Source of the DNA: CAZTPJ01 sp964614515
Lineage (GTDB): Bacteria; Planctomycetota; Phycisphaerae; Phycisphaerales; UBA1924
Assembly (NCBI GenBank): GCA_964614515.1
Contig: CAZTPJ010000075.1
Location: 1-17,195 of the forward strand
Direction of reading: 5' to 3'
Length of the DNA: 17,195 nucleotides
Within the stretch, counting starts at the first letter, position 1; the number at the start of each line of letters is the position of its first letter. The notes beneath the pieces were generated by a model, which was not told where the DNA came from, did not search any database, and worked only from the letters and a program-made list of their open reading frames with translations. Shown piece by piece: positions 1 through 6,092 of the stretch. The position numbers and the translations under genes were made by a program.

Positions 1-129
1 ATCCAAGAGAAGAGGAGTGCAGGCGAGACGCCCGCACCACCGGATCCAAGAGAAGAGGAGTGCAGGCGAGACGCCCGCACCACCGGATCCAAGAGAAGGG
101 GAGTGCAGGCGAGACGCCCGCACCACCGG
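1..129 (+). repeat. Tandem array of a REP-like palindromic repeat, three 43-bp units
   Basis: Three near-identical 43-bp units lie at 1-43, 44-86 and 87-129, and a decayed start of a fourth follows at 130. Each unit holds a palindromic core (17-37, 60-80, 103-123) of the form GTGC-A-GGCG, loop AGA, CGCC-C-GCAC, followed by CACCGG and a purine-rich spacer. The units differ at about one base (AGAAGAGG versus AGAAGGGG). The array sits just beyond the stop codon of the minus-strand ACMSD gene and may continue past the left edge. The same core recurs at 1312-1336, 15891-15917 and 16411-16549. Confidence 0.9.
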
Positions 130-167
130 ATCCAAGTGAGGGGGGGGCAGTATGCAGACGCGGCGAT

Positions 168-1286
168 TCAGACGTGGGCGGACTCATCGGTCGCGGCGAT
201 GGGCGATCGCGCGCCGAGGAAATGTGCGGCGGTGCGCCAGAGCATGGCTTCAGCGGCTGGGGGATCGTGAGGCAGGATGGCGGATTCGATGAGGGTTCCG
301 GGCGCGGGTTCGCCGAGTGGGAATGGATAGTCGGAGCCGAGGGCGATGCGCTGTGGCGTCATCAAGCGCATGAGTGTTCGCAGCGCGTGGTCATCATGCA
401 CGAGTGAATCGACATAGAAGCGGGCGGGGTTGCCATCGGGCTGGGCGAGATAGTCGCGCGGGCTTCGCGCGGTGCGCGTCGCGCACAGGTCCGGGCGCGC
501 GTGATATCCATGATCGATGCGGCCGATCGTTCCGGGGAACGATCCACCCCCGTGGGCGAACGCGATGCGCAGGCGCGGCAGGCGATCCAGCACGCCGCCG
601 AAGATGACCGAGCAGATCGCGCGGCATGTTTCGGCCGGCATTCCGACGAGCCACGGCAGCCAGTATCGCGGCATCGCGTCGGACCCCATCATGTCCCACG
701 GATGCACGAAGACACATGCGTCGAGCGCCTCGGCCGTGGCGAGCACATCGAACACCTGCGGCTCATCGAGATTCCAGTCGGGTTGATCCCCGCGATCGAT
801 GTGGGAACCGATCTGCACACCCGCGAGGCCCAGATCGCGCACGCAGCGTTCGAGTTCGCGCACGGCCAGGGCGGGATCCTGCATCGGCAGCGTGCCGAGG
901 CCGGCGAATCGGCGCGGATGCTCTCGCACGATGCCGGCGATGTGATCGTTGAGGAACTTTGACAGGTCATCGGCGTGGTGCGCCTTGGCCCAGTAGGAGA
1001 ACATGACCGGGACGGTTGAGAGGACCTGCGCCGTCACGGGGCGAAGCCTGCCCCCCCCTTCCATCAACGCTCCGCCGAGCGCGTCGCATTCGCGGAGTCG
1101 CACGACGGGATCCCAGGCATTGTCTTCGATTTCGCGGAAGACGCGGCCGTGCTGGATCATTCTCGCGCAGCATCGTCCGGCGCGCTGGAAGCGTTCGAGC
1201 GAGATCCATCCATCGCACCCGTAGCGCGCCGCGAGGTCCGGCCACGATTCGGGAAGGATGTGTGTGTGCAAGTCGATCTTGTTCAC
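168..1286 (-). CDS. ACMSD: 2-amino-3-carboxymuconate-6-semialdehyde decarboxylase (ACMSD), amidohydrolase family
   Basis: This is predicted to be the cytosolic zinc enzyme (EC 4.1.1.45) that decarboxylates ACMS to 2-aminomuconate semialdehyde in the kynurenine branch of tryptophan catabolism. The 372-residue protein matches the family along its length. It starts MNKIDLHTHILPESW with the HxH metal pair (H7, H9). It then shows FREIED with the substrate arginine R51, STVPVMFSYWAK, GLGTLPMQ, FVHPWDM (H195), WLPWLVGMPAET, FAHGGG (H245) and LGSDYPFPLGE (D319). A GTG at 1286 is chosen as start because family members begin at this point; an in-frame GTG at 1319 lies inside a REP-like repeat. The protein is longer than the usual about 335 residues. 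Relative to human ACMSD as I recall it, there are extra residues at 72-83 (12 aa), near SHIDRGDQPD and near QPDGNPA. The SD is weak. No other kynurenine-pathway gene is adjacent. Family assignment is very secure. Confidence 0.95.
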   Translation of the reverse strand: MNKIDLHTHILPESWPDLAARYGCDGWISLERFQRAGRCCARMIQHGRVFREIEDNAWDPVVRLRECDALGGALMEGGGRLRPVTAQVLSTVPVMFSYWAKAHHADDLSKFLNDHIAGIVREHPRRFAGLGTLPMQDPALAVRELERCVRDLGLAGVQIGSHIDRGDQPDWNLDEPQVFDVLATAEALDACVFVHPWDMMGSDAMPRYWLPWLVGMPAETCRAICSVIFGGVLDRLPRLRIAFAHGGGSFPGTIGRIDHGYHARPDLCATRTARSPRDYLAQPDGNPARFYVDSLVHDDHALRTLMRLMTPQRIALGSDYPFPLGEPAPGTLIESAILPHDPPAAEAMLWRTAAHFLGARSPIAATDESAHV

Positions 1287-1311
1287 GGCGAGCAACCCGC
1301 ACGCAAAGGCC

Positions 1312-1336
1312 GGTGGCACAGGCGTCTCGTCTGTGC
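1312..1336 (-). repeat. Single REP-like palindrome copy between two genes
   Basis: GGTGGCACAGGCGTCTCG followed by TCTGTGC matches the copy at 15891 at nearly every position, including the GGCC flank. Read on the plus strand it runs opposite to the arrays at 1-129 and 16411-16549. It lies in the 112-bp gap between the thioredoxin gene and ACMSD and overlaps the alternative GTG at 1319. Confidence 0.8.
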
Positions 1337-1347
1337 GAGATTCCAGA

Positions 1348-1368
1348 CGCGGCGCACGATGCGCCGCG
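1348..1368. other. Perfect 9-bp hairpin beside the REP-like copy
   Basis: CGCGGCGCA (1348-1356) and TGCGCCGCG (1360-1368) are perfectly complementary around a CGA triloop. No T-run follows on either strand, so an intrinsic terminator is not supported. The hairpin lies 11 bp from the palindrome at 1312-1336, downstream of the thioredoxin gene. It may be an mRNA 3'-end structure or part of a composite repeat. Confidence 0.7.
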
Positions 1369-1398
1369 AAGCATTATTGACCGGCCGTGGACGCGGGG

Positions 1399-2754
1399 TT
1401 ATGGCTTGCGCGGCGGGGTTGTGGTGGTTCCGCCTTCGGTGGTGGTTGAGGTTCCGTCGGCGATGCCGGCGTCGGCTGGTTTGCCGGCACCCACAGCGCC
1501 GGGGTCGCCTGCACCGGCTTCGGCGGCCAGGCCGGTTTCGATGGCGCGACGGATGCCCTCGAACGTTTCGTTTTCCTTGAAGCCGCGAGCCTCGTGCAGA
1601 ATCTTGCCATCCTTGCTGATGACGAAGAAGGATGGATACGCACGCACCTGATACTGCTTGGCGACTTCATCGGCTCGAAGCAGAATCGGATAGGTGTAGC
1701 CGCCATCCTTCATGTATTTTTCAGGCGAGGTCCAGTCGTTCTCCTTCACGGCCAAGCCCAGGACCTTGACCTTTTGATCCTTGAACTGCTCATGGATGCG
1801 CTGGAGTTCGGGCGTGGACTTCTTGCACGGGAAGCACCATGTTCCCCAGAAGTCGATCAGGACAACGTTACCGCGAAGGTCGCTGAGTTTGACTTTTTTG
1901 CCGTCGGGACCGGCGAGTTCAAAGTCCGGCGCCTGTCGCAGCACAGGCTCGCCTTGTGTCTGACCTTGATTCGCGTGCGCGTCGGGCGCCAACTGAATCG
2001 CGCCCGGCTCACCTTGGACGGGGTTGGCCTCCGGCGCTCGCTGAATGCGCTCTTCGGCGTATCCGGCCGGGGGTTCGATGCGGAACTGCTCGGGCTTGAA
2101 GTCCGGGTTGAGTTTGAAGTTTTTGAGTTCATATGTGGTGGACATTGACATTCCCGCGCCGGCGAGGGACTGTTCGAGTTTTCGCGGCAGTCCGTCTTCG
2201 ATCGCCAGCCACCACTTCATGTTCTGGCGATTCTCGCCGTTGTCCACGAACACGATCTCGCACAGCGTGCCGTGGAGATCCTCGACGCCCTGGAGCGTGA
2301 CGGAGGGCGCGGCCAGATCACGCTCGAATGGTTTACGATCGCCGAGTTGCATGAGCCAGCCATTCTGCGACACGGTGATCTGTCGATCGCGCGCCGCGTG
2401 GGCGTAGCGTTCGAAGACCGTCTTCTTGTCGTGGTCGATCCACTGCGTGACCTGTCCATCGTTGATGATGAGGAACGGGATGTCGTCCATGCCCGTCAGT
2501 TTCGCGATGCCGTCGCGCTTGACGAACCAGGATCCCGGGCGTGCGGCGTTGCGAAGCATCTCGACGCGGCCGGTGATGTCCAGCGATGGGCCGAATCCGC
2601 CGCTGGACTTTACGTTGATCTCGTAACTCATCGCGTTGGCGTTGAGCACGGCGTCGCGGGCTTTCTCAAGCCGGTCCATCGCGTCCTGGGCCGCGATCGG
2701 ACCCGCGAGACCCACAATCGCCGCCACCACCACTGACTGTCGCATCCAGTTCAT
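1399..2754 (-). CDS. Exported TlpA/ResA-like thioredoxin-fold protein with N-terminal lipoprotein-carrier-like domain
   Basis: Predicted to be an exported thiol-disulfide oxidoreductase of 451 residues. Residues 1-22 form a signal peptide ending GPIAA. Residues about 25-230 are a beta-rich region with patterns such as LRNAARPGSWFVKRDG, DGQVTQWIDHDKKT and WWLAIEDGLPRKLEQ. These resemble the DUF2092/LolA-like domains often fused to redoxins; that placement is an inference. Residues about 270-415 are a TlpA-type redoxin with QAPDFELAGPDGKKVKLSDLRG, the active site WCFPC (C307, C310) and the YPSFFVI cis-proline segment. The C-terminal about 40 residues are low-complexity Ala/Gly then Thr/Pro. ATG 2754 is chosen because AGAGGAGG lies 6 nt upstream; TTG 2760 and GTG 2757 are in frame but abut or overlap that SD. 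The substrate is unknown. ACMSD follows 112 nt downstream on the same strand. Confidence 0.9.
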   Translation of the reverse strand: MNWMRQSVVVAAIVGLAGPIAAQDAMDRLEKARDAVLNANAMSYEINVKSSGGFGPSLDITGRVEMLRNAARPGSWFVKRDGIAKLTGMDDIPFLIINDGQVTQWIDHDKKTVFERYAHAARDRQITVSQNGWLMQLGDRKPFERDLAAPSVTLQGVEDLHGTLCEIVFVDNGENRQNMKWWLAIEDGLPRKLEQSLAGAGMSMSTTYELKNFKLNPDFKPEQFRIEPPAGYAEERIQRAPEANPVQGEPGAIQLAPDAHANQGQTQGEPVLRQAPDFELAGPDGKKVKLSDLRGNVVLIDFWGTWCFPCKKSTPELQRIHEQFKDQKVKVLGLAVKENDWTSPEKYMKDGGYTYPILLRADEVAKQYQVRAYPSFFVISKDGKILHEARGFKENETFEGIRRAIETGLAAEAGAGDPGAVGAGKPADAGIADGTSTTTEGGTTTTPPRKP

Positions 2755-2760
2755 CACCAA

Positions 2761-2768
2761 CCTCCTCT
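2761..2768 (-). promoter_or_regulatory. Strong ribosome binding site of the thioredoxin-like gene
   Basis: The minus strand reads AGAGGAGG, then TTGGTG, then ATG. The 6-nt spacing to ATG 2754 decides between three consecutive possible start codons (TTG, GTG, ATG). Confidence 0.8.
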
Positions 2769-2893
2769 ACCAAAACTACTGGGTTTGCCGCAGGAATCAC
2801 GGCCGTTCATAGTATCGACCCGACCGCCCCCGCGTTGCACCATTGACGCGGAGTTTCGCACGGTTGATCGCCTGATCGGTGGGCGATTGTAGG

Positions 2894-3721
2894 TCAACCG
2901 GTCTGCGAGTGTCCGAGAAGGCTCGCCAAGGCTTTTCCAGGGTCGGCAGATCGCATCAGGTGTTCGCCAACGAGCACGATGCGAACGCCCTCAGCGCGGA
3001 GTCGGGCAAGGTCCACGGCCGTCGTAATCCCGGACTCGCTGACCAAGGTCGAACGATCTTCGACCATGTCGAGCAGGCGGAGGGTGTGGCGGATGTCGGT
3101 GGTCATGGTCGAAAGGTCGCGGTTGTTGATGCCGAGGAGCGCGTAACTGGCGTGGGGGAAGCCGACATACGGGCGTACGCGCAGGAGGCTCTCCATCTCA
3201 TGCACTTCGAGCAGGACGGTGAGTTGGAGTTGCTGCGAGAGGATGAGCATGTCAACGAGTTCGGAGTCGTTGAGGCACTCGGCAATGAGCAGCACGGCGT
3301 CGGCCCCGGCGGCGCGGCTCTCCCACAACTGCCACGGGTCAATGAGGAAGTCCTTGCGCAGGACGGGCAGGGGCACGGCGTCCTTGATGCGGTTGATGTA
3401 GGCGAGATCGCCGGAGAAGTAGTGCGGCTCGGTGAGGCAGGAGATCGCGGCGGCGCCGGCCGTGTGATACCCGCGGGCGATGGGTTCAGGCGAGAAGGTC
3501 TCGCGCTGATATTCGGGGCGAATCCACCCGGCGGAGGGGCTTCGTCGCTTGATCTCGGCGATGACGGCCGTGGCGCCCGTGCGGGTGACGGCGCGGAAGA
3601 AGTTTCGCGGCGGCTCGGCCTGTGCGACGAGGGCGTGGAGTTCCGACTCGGGCGTGGTCGCCTTGAGCGCATCAACATCCGCCCGCCGACGCGCCACAAT
3701 GTCCGCCAGAGTCACGGCCAT
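2894..3721 (-). CDS. trpC: Indole-3-glycerol phosphate synthase
   Basis: Cytosolic TIM-barrel enzyme (EC 4.1.1.48) that closes the indole ring by converting CdRP to indole-3-glycerol phosphate in tryptophan synthesis. The 275-residue protein (typical length for monofunctional TrpC) carries the family motifs in order: LADIVARRRADV, IAEIKRRSPSAGWI (catalytic lysine and SPS), CLTEPHYFSGD, LPVLRKDFLID, GADAVLLIAECL, TVLLEVHE, LLGINNRDL, LVSESGI and LVGEHLMRSADPG. The phosphate-binding end is therefore intact. ATG 3721 gives the family N-terminus MAVTLADIV. The frame stays open to 3844, but that extension is unlike the family. The SD is weak. It is a stand-alone trp gene here, with no trpD, trpF or trpBA adjacent. 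Confidence 0.96.
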   Translation of the reverse strand: MAVTLADIVARRRADVDALKATTPESELHALVAQAEPPRNFFRAVTRTGATAVIAEIKRRSPSAGWIRPEYQRETFSPEPIARGYHTAGAAAISCLTEPHYFSGDLAYINRIKDAVPLPVLRKDFLIDPWQLWESRAAGADAVLLIAECLNDSELVDMLILSQQLQLTVLLEVHEMESLLRVRPYVGFPHASYALLGINNRDLSTMTTDIRHTLRLLDMVEDRSTLVSESGITTAVDLARLRAEGVRIVLVGEHLMRSADPGKALASLLGHSQTG

Positions 3722-3865
3722 GGCGGGATTGTTGCCGTGTGGGGGGGTTGTAGCGCGGGGGATCGAACGCGGGGGGGCGATGGGAGGCCTGACTGTCAGG
3801 GAGGGCTTGGCGAACAACGCCATCGAGCGACATATGCTCGCCAAGCGGCACCACTGAGACGGGCT

Positions 3866-4249
3866 TCACGCTTCGGGTCTTGACTCGATCAGACGTCGCA
3901 GTCGGTCATAGTCCGCACGCCGGCGTGACGGCGTCGAAGGTGAACCATTGAGCCACAGGACGATGTCCGGCCCTCGATGGATTACTTGCAAGGCGCGGCG
4001 GCGTACCAGCGGTGTCAGGCACCCGTCGCGACACTGGTAGTATGCAAGCATCAACCAAAAGACCGCCCGCGTTGGATCCTCTCGAAGTGAGCCGGCGTGC
4101 GCACGCACCAATTCAGTCGTCGCCTTGGTTGGGCTCGCCTGAGAGCGAAGGCTCCTCGCCCACTCGGATGCAAGCCCAAAGAACCATTCGTGGACCTCAA
4201 ATCTAGGTTTCCAAGTCGTGTTGCATTGGCGACATTGGCGGGTTGACAT
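3866..4249 (-). CDS. Small hypothetical protein with an N-terminal CxxC pair
   Basis: I do not recognise this family. The 127-residue product starts MSTRQCRQCNTTW, so a CxxC pair sits right at the N-terminus, and a second pair follows in YYQCRDGC. A small treble-clef or zinc-ribbon-like site is possible. The rest appears alpha-helical and Arg-rich (LTPLVRRRALQVIH and RRRADYDRLRRLIES). It has no signal peptide or membrane segment, so it is probably cytosolic. ATG 4249 is chosen because AAGGAG lies 7 nt upstream; an upstream in-frame start at 4273 lacks this. It lies 144 nt upstream of trpC on the same strand, which may mean co-transcription. By eye it is less GC-rich than trpC or the thioredoxin gene. 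The good SD and complete frame make it likely to be real; any function is unknown. Confidence 0.7.
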   Translation of the reverse strand: MSTRQCRQCNTTWKPRFEVHEWFFGLASEWARSLRSQASPTKATTELVRAHAGSLREDPTRAVFWLMLAYYQCRDGCLTPLVRRRALQVIHRGPDIVLWLNGSPSTPSRRRADYDRLRRLIESRPEA

Positions 4250-4256
4250 TGAAATG

Positions 4257-4262
4257 CTCCTT
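4257..4262 (-). promoter_or_regulatory. Ribosome binding site of the CxxC protein gene
   Basis: AAGGAG on the minus strand lies 7 nt upstream of ATG 4249. It is the main evidence for choosing that start. Confidence 0.7.
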
Positions 4263-4388
4263 CGTGCCACCATGATCGGCGGTTGATCGGATTACATTCC
4301 GTGCGATCACATGAGATGGCCTTGGAGTCAGGCGTGATCATGCGAATGGCTCCTCAACCCTGCATGGCTACGGCTGGGCCGAAGCCAT

Positions 4389-4408
4389 GGTACCGGGCGC
4401 CAGGCACC
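4389..4408. repeat. Imperfect 20-bp palindrome, possible second dispersed-repeat type
   Basis: GGTACCGGGCGCCAGGCACC matches its own reverse complement at 16 of 20 positions. A short CCGA-CGC-TCGG hairpin and a GGTAC inverted to the GTACC follow within 20 bp (to 4427). It lies in the 191-bp gap between the lipoprotein and CxxC genes. No other copy is seen in this window, so repeat status is unproven. Confidence 0.45.
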
Positions 4409-4440
4409 GACGCTCGGGGCCAGGGTACACAGTGTTTCGT

Positions 4441-4971
4441 TCACTTCCGAAAAAGCACGATGTTGAAGTCGTCTTTGAATCGTTCATTCTCCGCCGAGCG
4501 CGGATAGAGAATGATCGTTGTGGCGCATAGATCCACACCGCTGCCGTAAGGACGACCAATCGCCAACTCCTCATTCGTGGGGCCATGGACAATCCGAACG
4601 ATCGTTCTGTTCTCGCGGCGATCCAATTCGGTGTTCCAACGAATCGGGTGATCTCCGTCGGGCAACGAAGGCGGGAGGTCGAAGTACGTGAACAATCCCT
4701 CGCTATGGATTGGAGGATGGGAAGTTACCGACAGCATGCCGGTTCCACCTTCGTCCAGTCGCATTTGAACCTGAGTTGCCCCACCACCAATGCGCTGCCC
4801 TCGCCACTGGCCTTCGATGAGTCGATCGTGTTTGTATTCGTAACGTGAACCCAGCGTGATGGAGTGGAGAGGTGTACACGACGATGCTGTAAGCACCACT
4901 GACACGACGCAACCGAGAAGCAGGTGTCGCCTGGACTGGCACCACTTGCTGTGGGATTTGTTGACGGGCAT
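4441..4971 (-). CDS. Small putative lipoprotein of unknown function
   Basis: I do not recognise the mature domain. The 176-residue protein starts with a basic segment (KSHSKWCQSRR) and a hydrophobic stretch (HLLLGCVVSVVLTASSC) ending in a lipobox-like cysteine near residue 32. The -3 residue is alanine rather than leucine, so lipidation is likely but not certain. The mature part of about 145 residues begins with EYKHDRLIEGQWRGQRIGGG and looks beta-rich. ATG 4971 is chosen over TTG 4974, with GGAG 11 nt upstream. By eye its base composition is lower in GC than the flanking genes, as in the next gene downstream (3866-4249). It is preceded on the same strand by 5064-5990 with a 92-nt gap. Its localisation would be periplasm-facing membrane. 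Confidence 0.75.
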   Translation of the reverse strand: MPVNKSHSKWCQSRRHLLLGCVVSVVLTASSCTPLHSITLGSRYEYKHDRLIEGQWRGQRIGGGATQVQMRLDEGGTGMLSVTSHPPIHSEGLFTYFDLPPSLPDGDHPIRWNTELDRRENRTIVRIVHGPTNEELAIGRPYGSGVDLCATTIILYPRSAENERFKDDFNIVLFRK

Positions 4972-4990
4972 CAAAATGAGTACTCCATGT

Positions 4991-5022
4991 CAACTTTCAC
5001 TCGCGATTCTCCGCGAGAGTTG
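4991..5022. other. Bulged hairpin between two minus-strand genes
   Basis: CTCGCG (5000-5005) pairs with CGCGAG (5012-5017) around a 6-nt loop. An outer CAACT/AGTTG pair (4991-4995 with 5018-5022) extends the stem across a 4-nt bulge. It lies just upstream of the lipoprotein gene and downstream of the 5064-5990 gene. There is no U-run, so attenuation or processing between the two genes is more likely than simple termination. Confidence 0.5.
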
Positions 5023-5063
5023 AATGTGCTCAAGATGTGATCGCACTTTCGCTGCACAGCAAG

Positions 5064-5990
5064 TCACTTCAACTCAGTCGGTGTCTCCAACCCCGGAATG
5101 TCTTCGCCCATGGATGCGAAGCCGAGGGCGACGCTGCGGGGGACGGCTTCGTATTCGATGTGGAAGTGGTTTGGTTCGAAGAAGGTGCGTGGGGAGGTTC
5201 GTTGCCAGGGGTCGCGGACATGGCGGAAGAGGGCGTAGGGGATGGTGGTGATGAGTGTGATGGTGCCGTCGGGTTCGAGGGTGAGTGTTGAAGAGCCGCC
5301 GCCGGGCTTGGTGGCGTCGAGCGAGCCGAGACGGCCGTTGGCCGTGGTGATGACGCCGTGGAGTGTTTCTTCGTCGTGTGAAGTGTTGTATTGATCGAGT
5401 GCGTTGAGTCCGAGGCCGCAGGCGACGAGGTCTTCCGGGTTGTATTTGAGGTGTTGGAGGATGGTGCGTGGTCGTGGGTAGCCTGGCTGGTTGAAGCGGA
5501 TGTTTCGCAGGGTGACGGTGATCGAGGCTCGGTCCTTGATGTCCTCGAAGAGCGGCTTGCCCATGTCGAGTTTGTAGAACCCGACGCGGATGGAGGCGCC
5601 GCGCGGGTGGCTTGCGCCTTTGTCCTGGCGTGTTCCGCCCACGGCCGCGAAGGCGTCGAGGTTGGCGCCGATTGGGGTTCGCTCGTTGGGGGAGCGGTAT
5701 TCGAGTTCGAAGTCGATGGATTTTTCGGCGCCGTCGCGTGTTGGCCACGCGATGCTTCCCCGTGGTTTTGCCGAGTCATCGACGAGAAAGAGTGGCTCGG
5801 GTTTGGCTCCTAAGTGGATTGAAGGCAGGGACTTGGCGAAGGCGAGGGTGGTGGCTGTCGCGAGGATCAGGGAAAATGCGGCCGTGGCGACGCCAGATCG
5901 CCGTTTTTTCGGGATCCGGGGTGGAAAAGGCCGCGAATGGGGGTGAGAAGGCGACCCAGTCGGGGCGGGGATTTTTTTTGTCGTGGACAT
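5064..5990 (-). CDS. Exported protein of unknown function
   Basis: I do not recognise the family. With ATG 5990 the product is 308 residues. An unusually long basic, proline-rich N-terminus (TKKIPAPTGSPS to PPRIPKKRRSG, residues 5-33) precedes one hydrophobic segment (VATAAFSLILATATTLAFAKS, split here as VATAAFSLILA then TATTLAFAKS). It may be a signal peptide or a single membrane anchor. The mature region includes IDFELEYRSPNERTPIGAN, GFYKLDMGKPLFEDIKDRA, VTLRNIRFNQPG, TLTLEPDGTITLITTIPY and EPNHFHIEYEAVPRSVALG, which suggests beta-sandwich structure. No catalytic motif is evident. An open frame reaches 6068, but it would place the start deep in the divergent promoter region. Codons 3-6 contain an A8 run (minus strand). 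It is divergent to the 6093 gene. Confidence 0.75.
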   Translation of the reverse strand: MSTTKKIPAPTGSPSHPHSRPFPPRIPKKRRSGVATAAFSLILATATTLAFAKSLPSIHLGAKPEPLFLVDDSAKPRGSIAWPTRDGAEKSIDFELEYRSPNERTPIGANLDAFAAVGGTRQDKGASHPRGASIRVGFYKLDMGKPLFEDIKDRASITVTLRNIRFNQPGYPRPRTILQHLKYNPEDLVACGLGLNALDQYNTSHDEETLHGVITTANGRLGSLDATKPGGGSSTLTLEPDGTITLITTIPYALFRHVRDPWQRTSPRTFFEPNHFHIEYEAVPRSVALGFASMGEDIPGLETPTELK

Positions 5991-6004
5991 TCCGGACAAT
6001 CCGG

Positions 6005-6043
6005 TTGTGGAATCAACCCGTTTGCTGTACGCTAGACGGGTTG
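6005..6043 (+). promoter_or_regulatory. Candidate promoter with overlapping inverted-repeat operator upstream of 6093 gene
   Basis: A weak sigma70-type pair is visible: TTGTGG (6005-6010), a 17-nt spacer and TACGCT (6028-6033). The perfect inverted repeat CAACCCGT (6014-6021) / ACGGGTTG (6036-6043) covers the putative -10. It has the arm length and position expected of a repressor site or of an early leader hairpin. The promoter match is modest; the inverted repeat itself is certain. Confidence 0.45.
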
Positions 6044-6092
6044 GGGTTGTTGCGTTTGATCTTTTCACTTGGCTCCTGGAGAAAGGCGACCC

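Noticed and set aside
1..129. CRISPR array
   Set aside because: The 43-bp units are near-identical throughout, with no variable spacers and no cas genes; the unit centres on a palindrome shared with other loci.
1287..1319. Upstream GTG start (1319) for ACMSD
   Set aside because: It lies in the REP-like element, and the extra residues precede the family's conserved N-terminus; GTG 1286 fits the family.
2879..3883. Long plus-strand ORF opposite trpC
   Set aside because: The minus-strand frame is unambiguous trpC; the opposite ORF has no motif and is a high-GC antisense shadow.
4988..4993. Consensus TTGACA on the minus strand upstream of the lipoprotein gene
   Set aside because: A -10 at 17-nt spacing would fall at or after the start codon, so it cannot serve as a normal promoter for that ORF.
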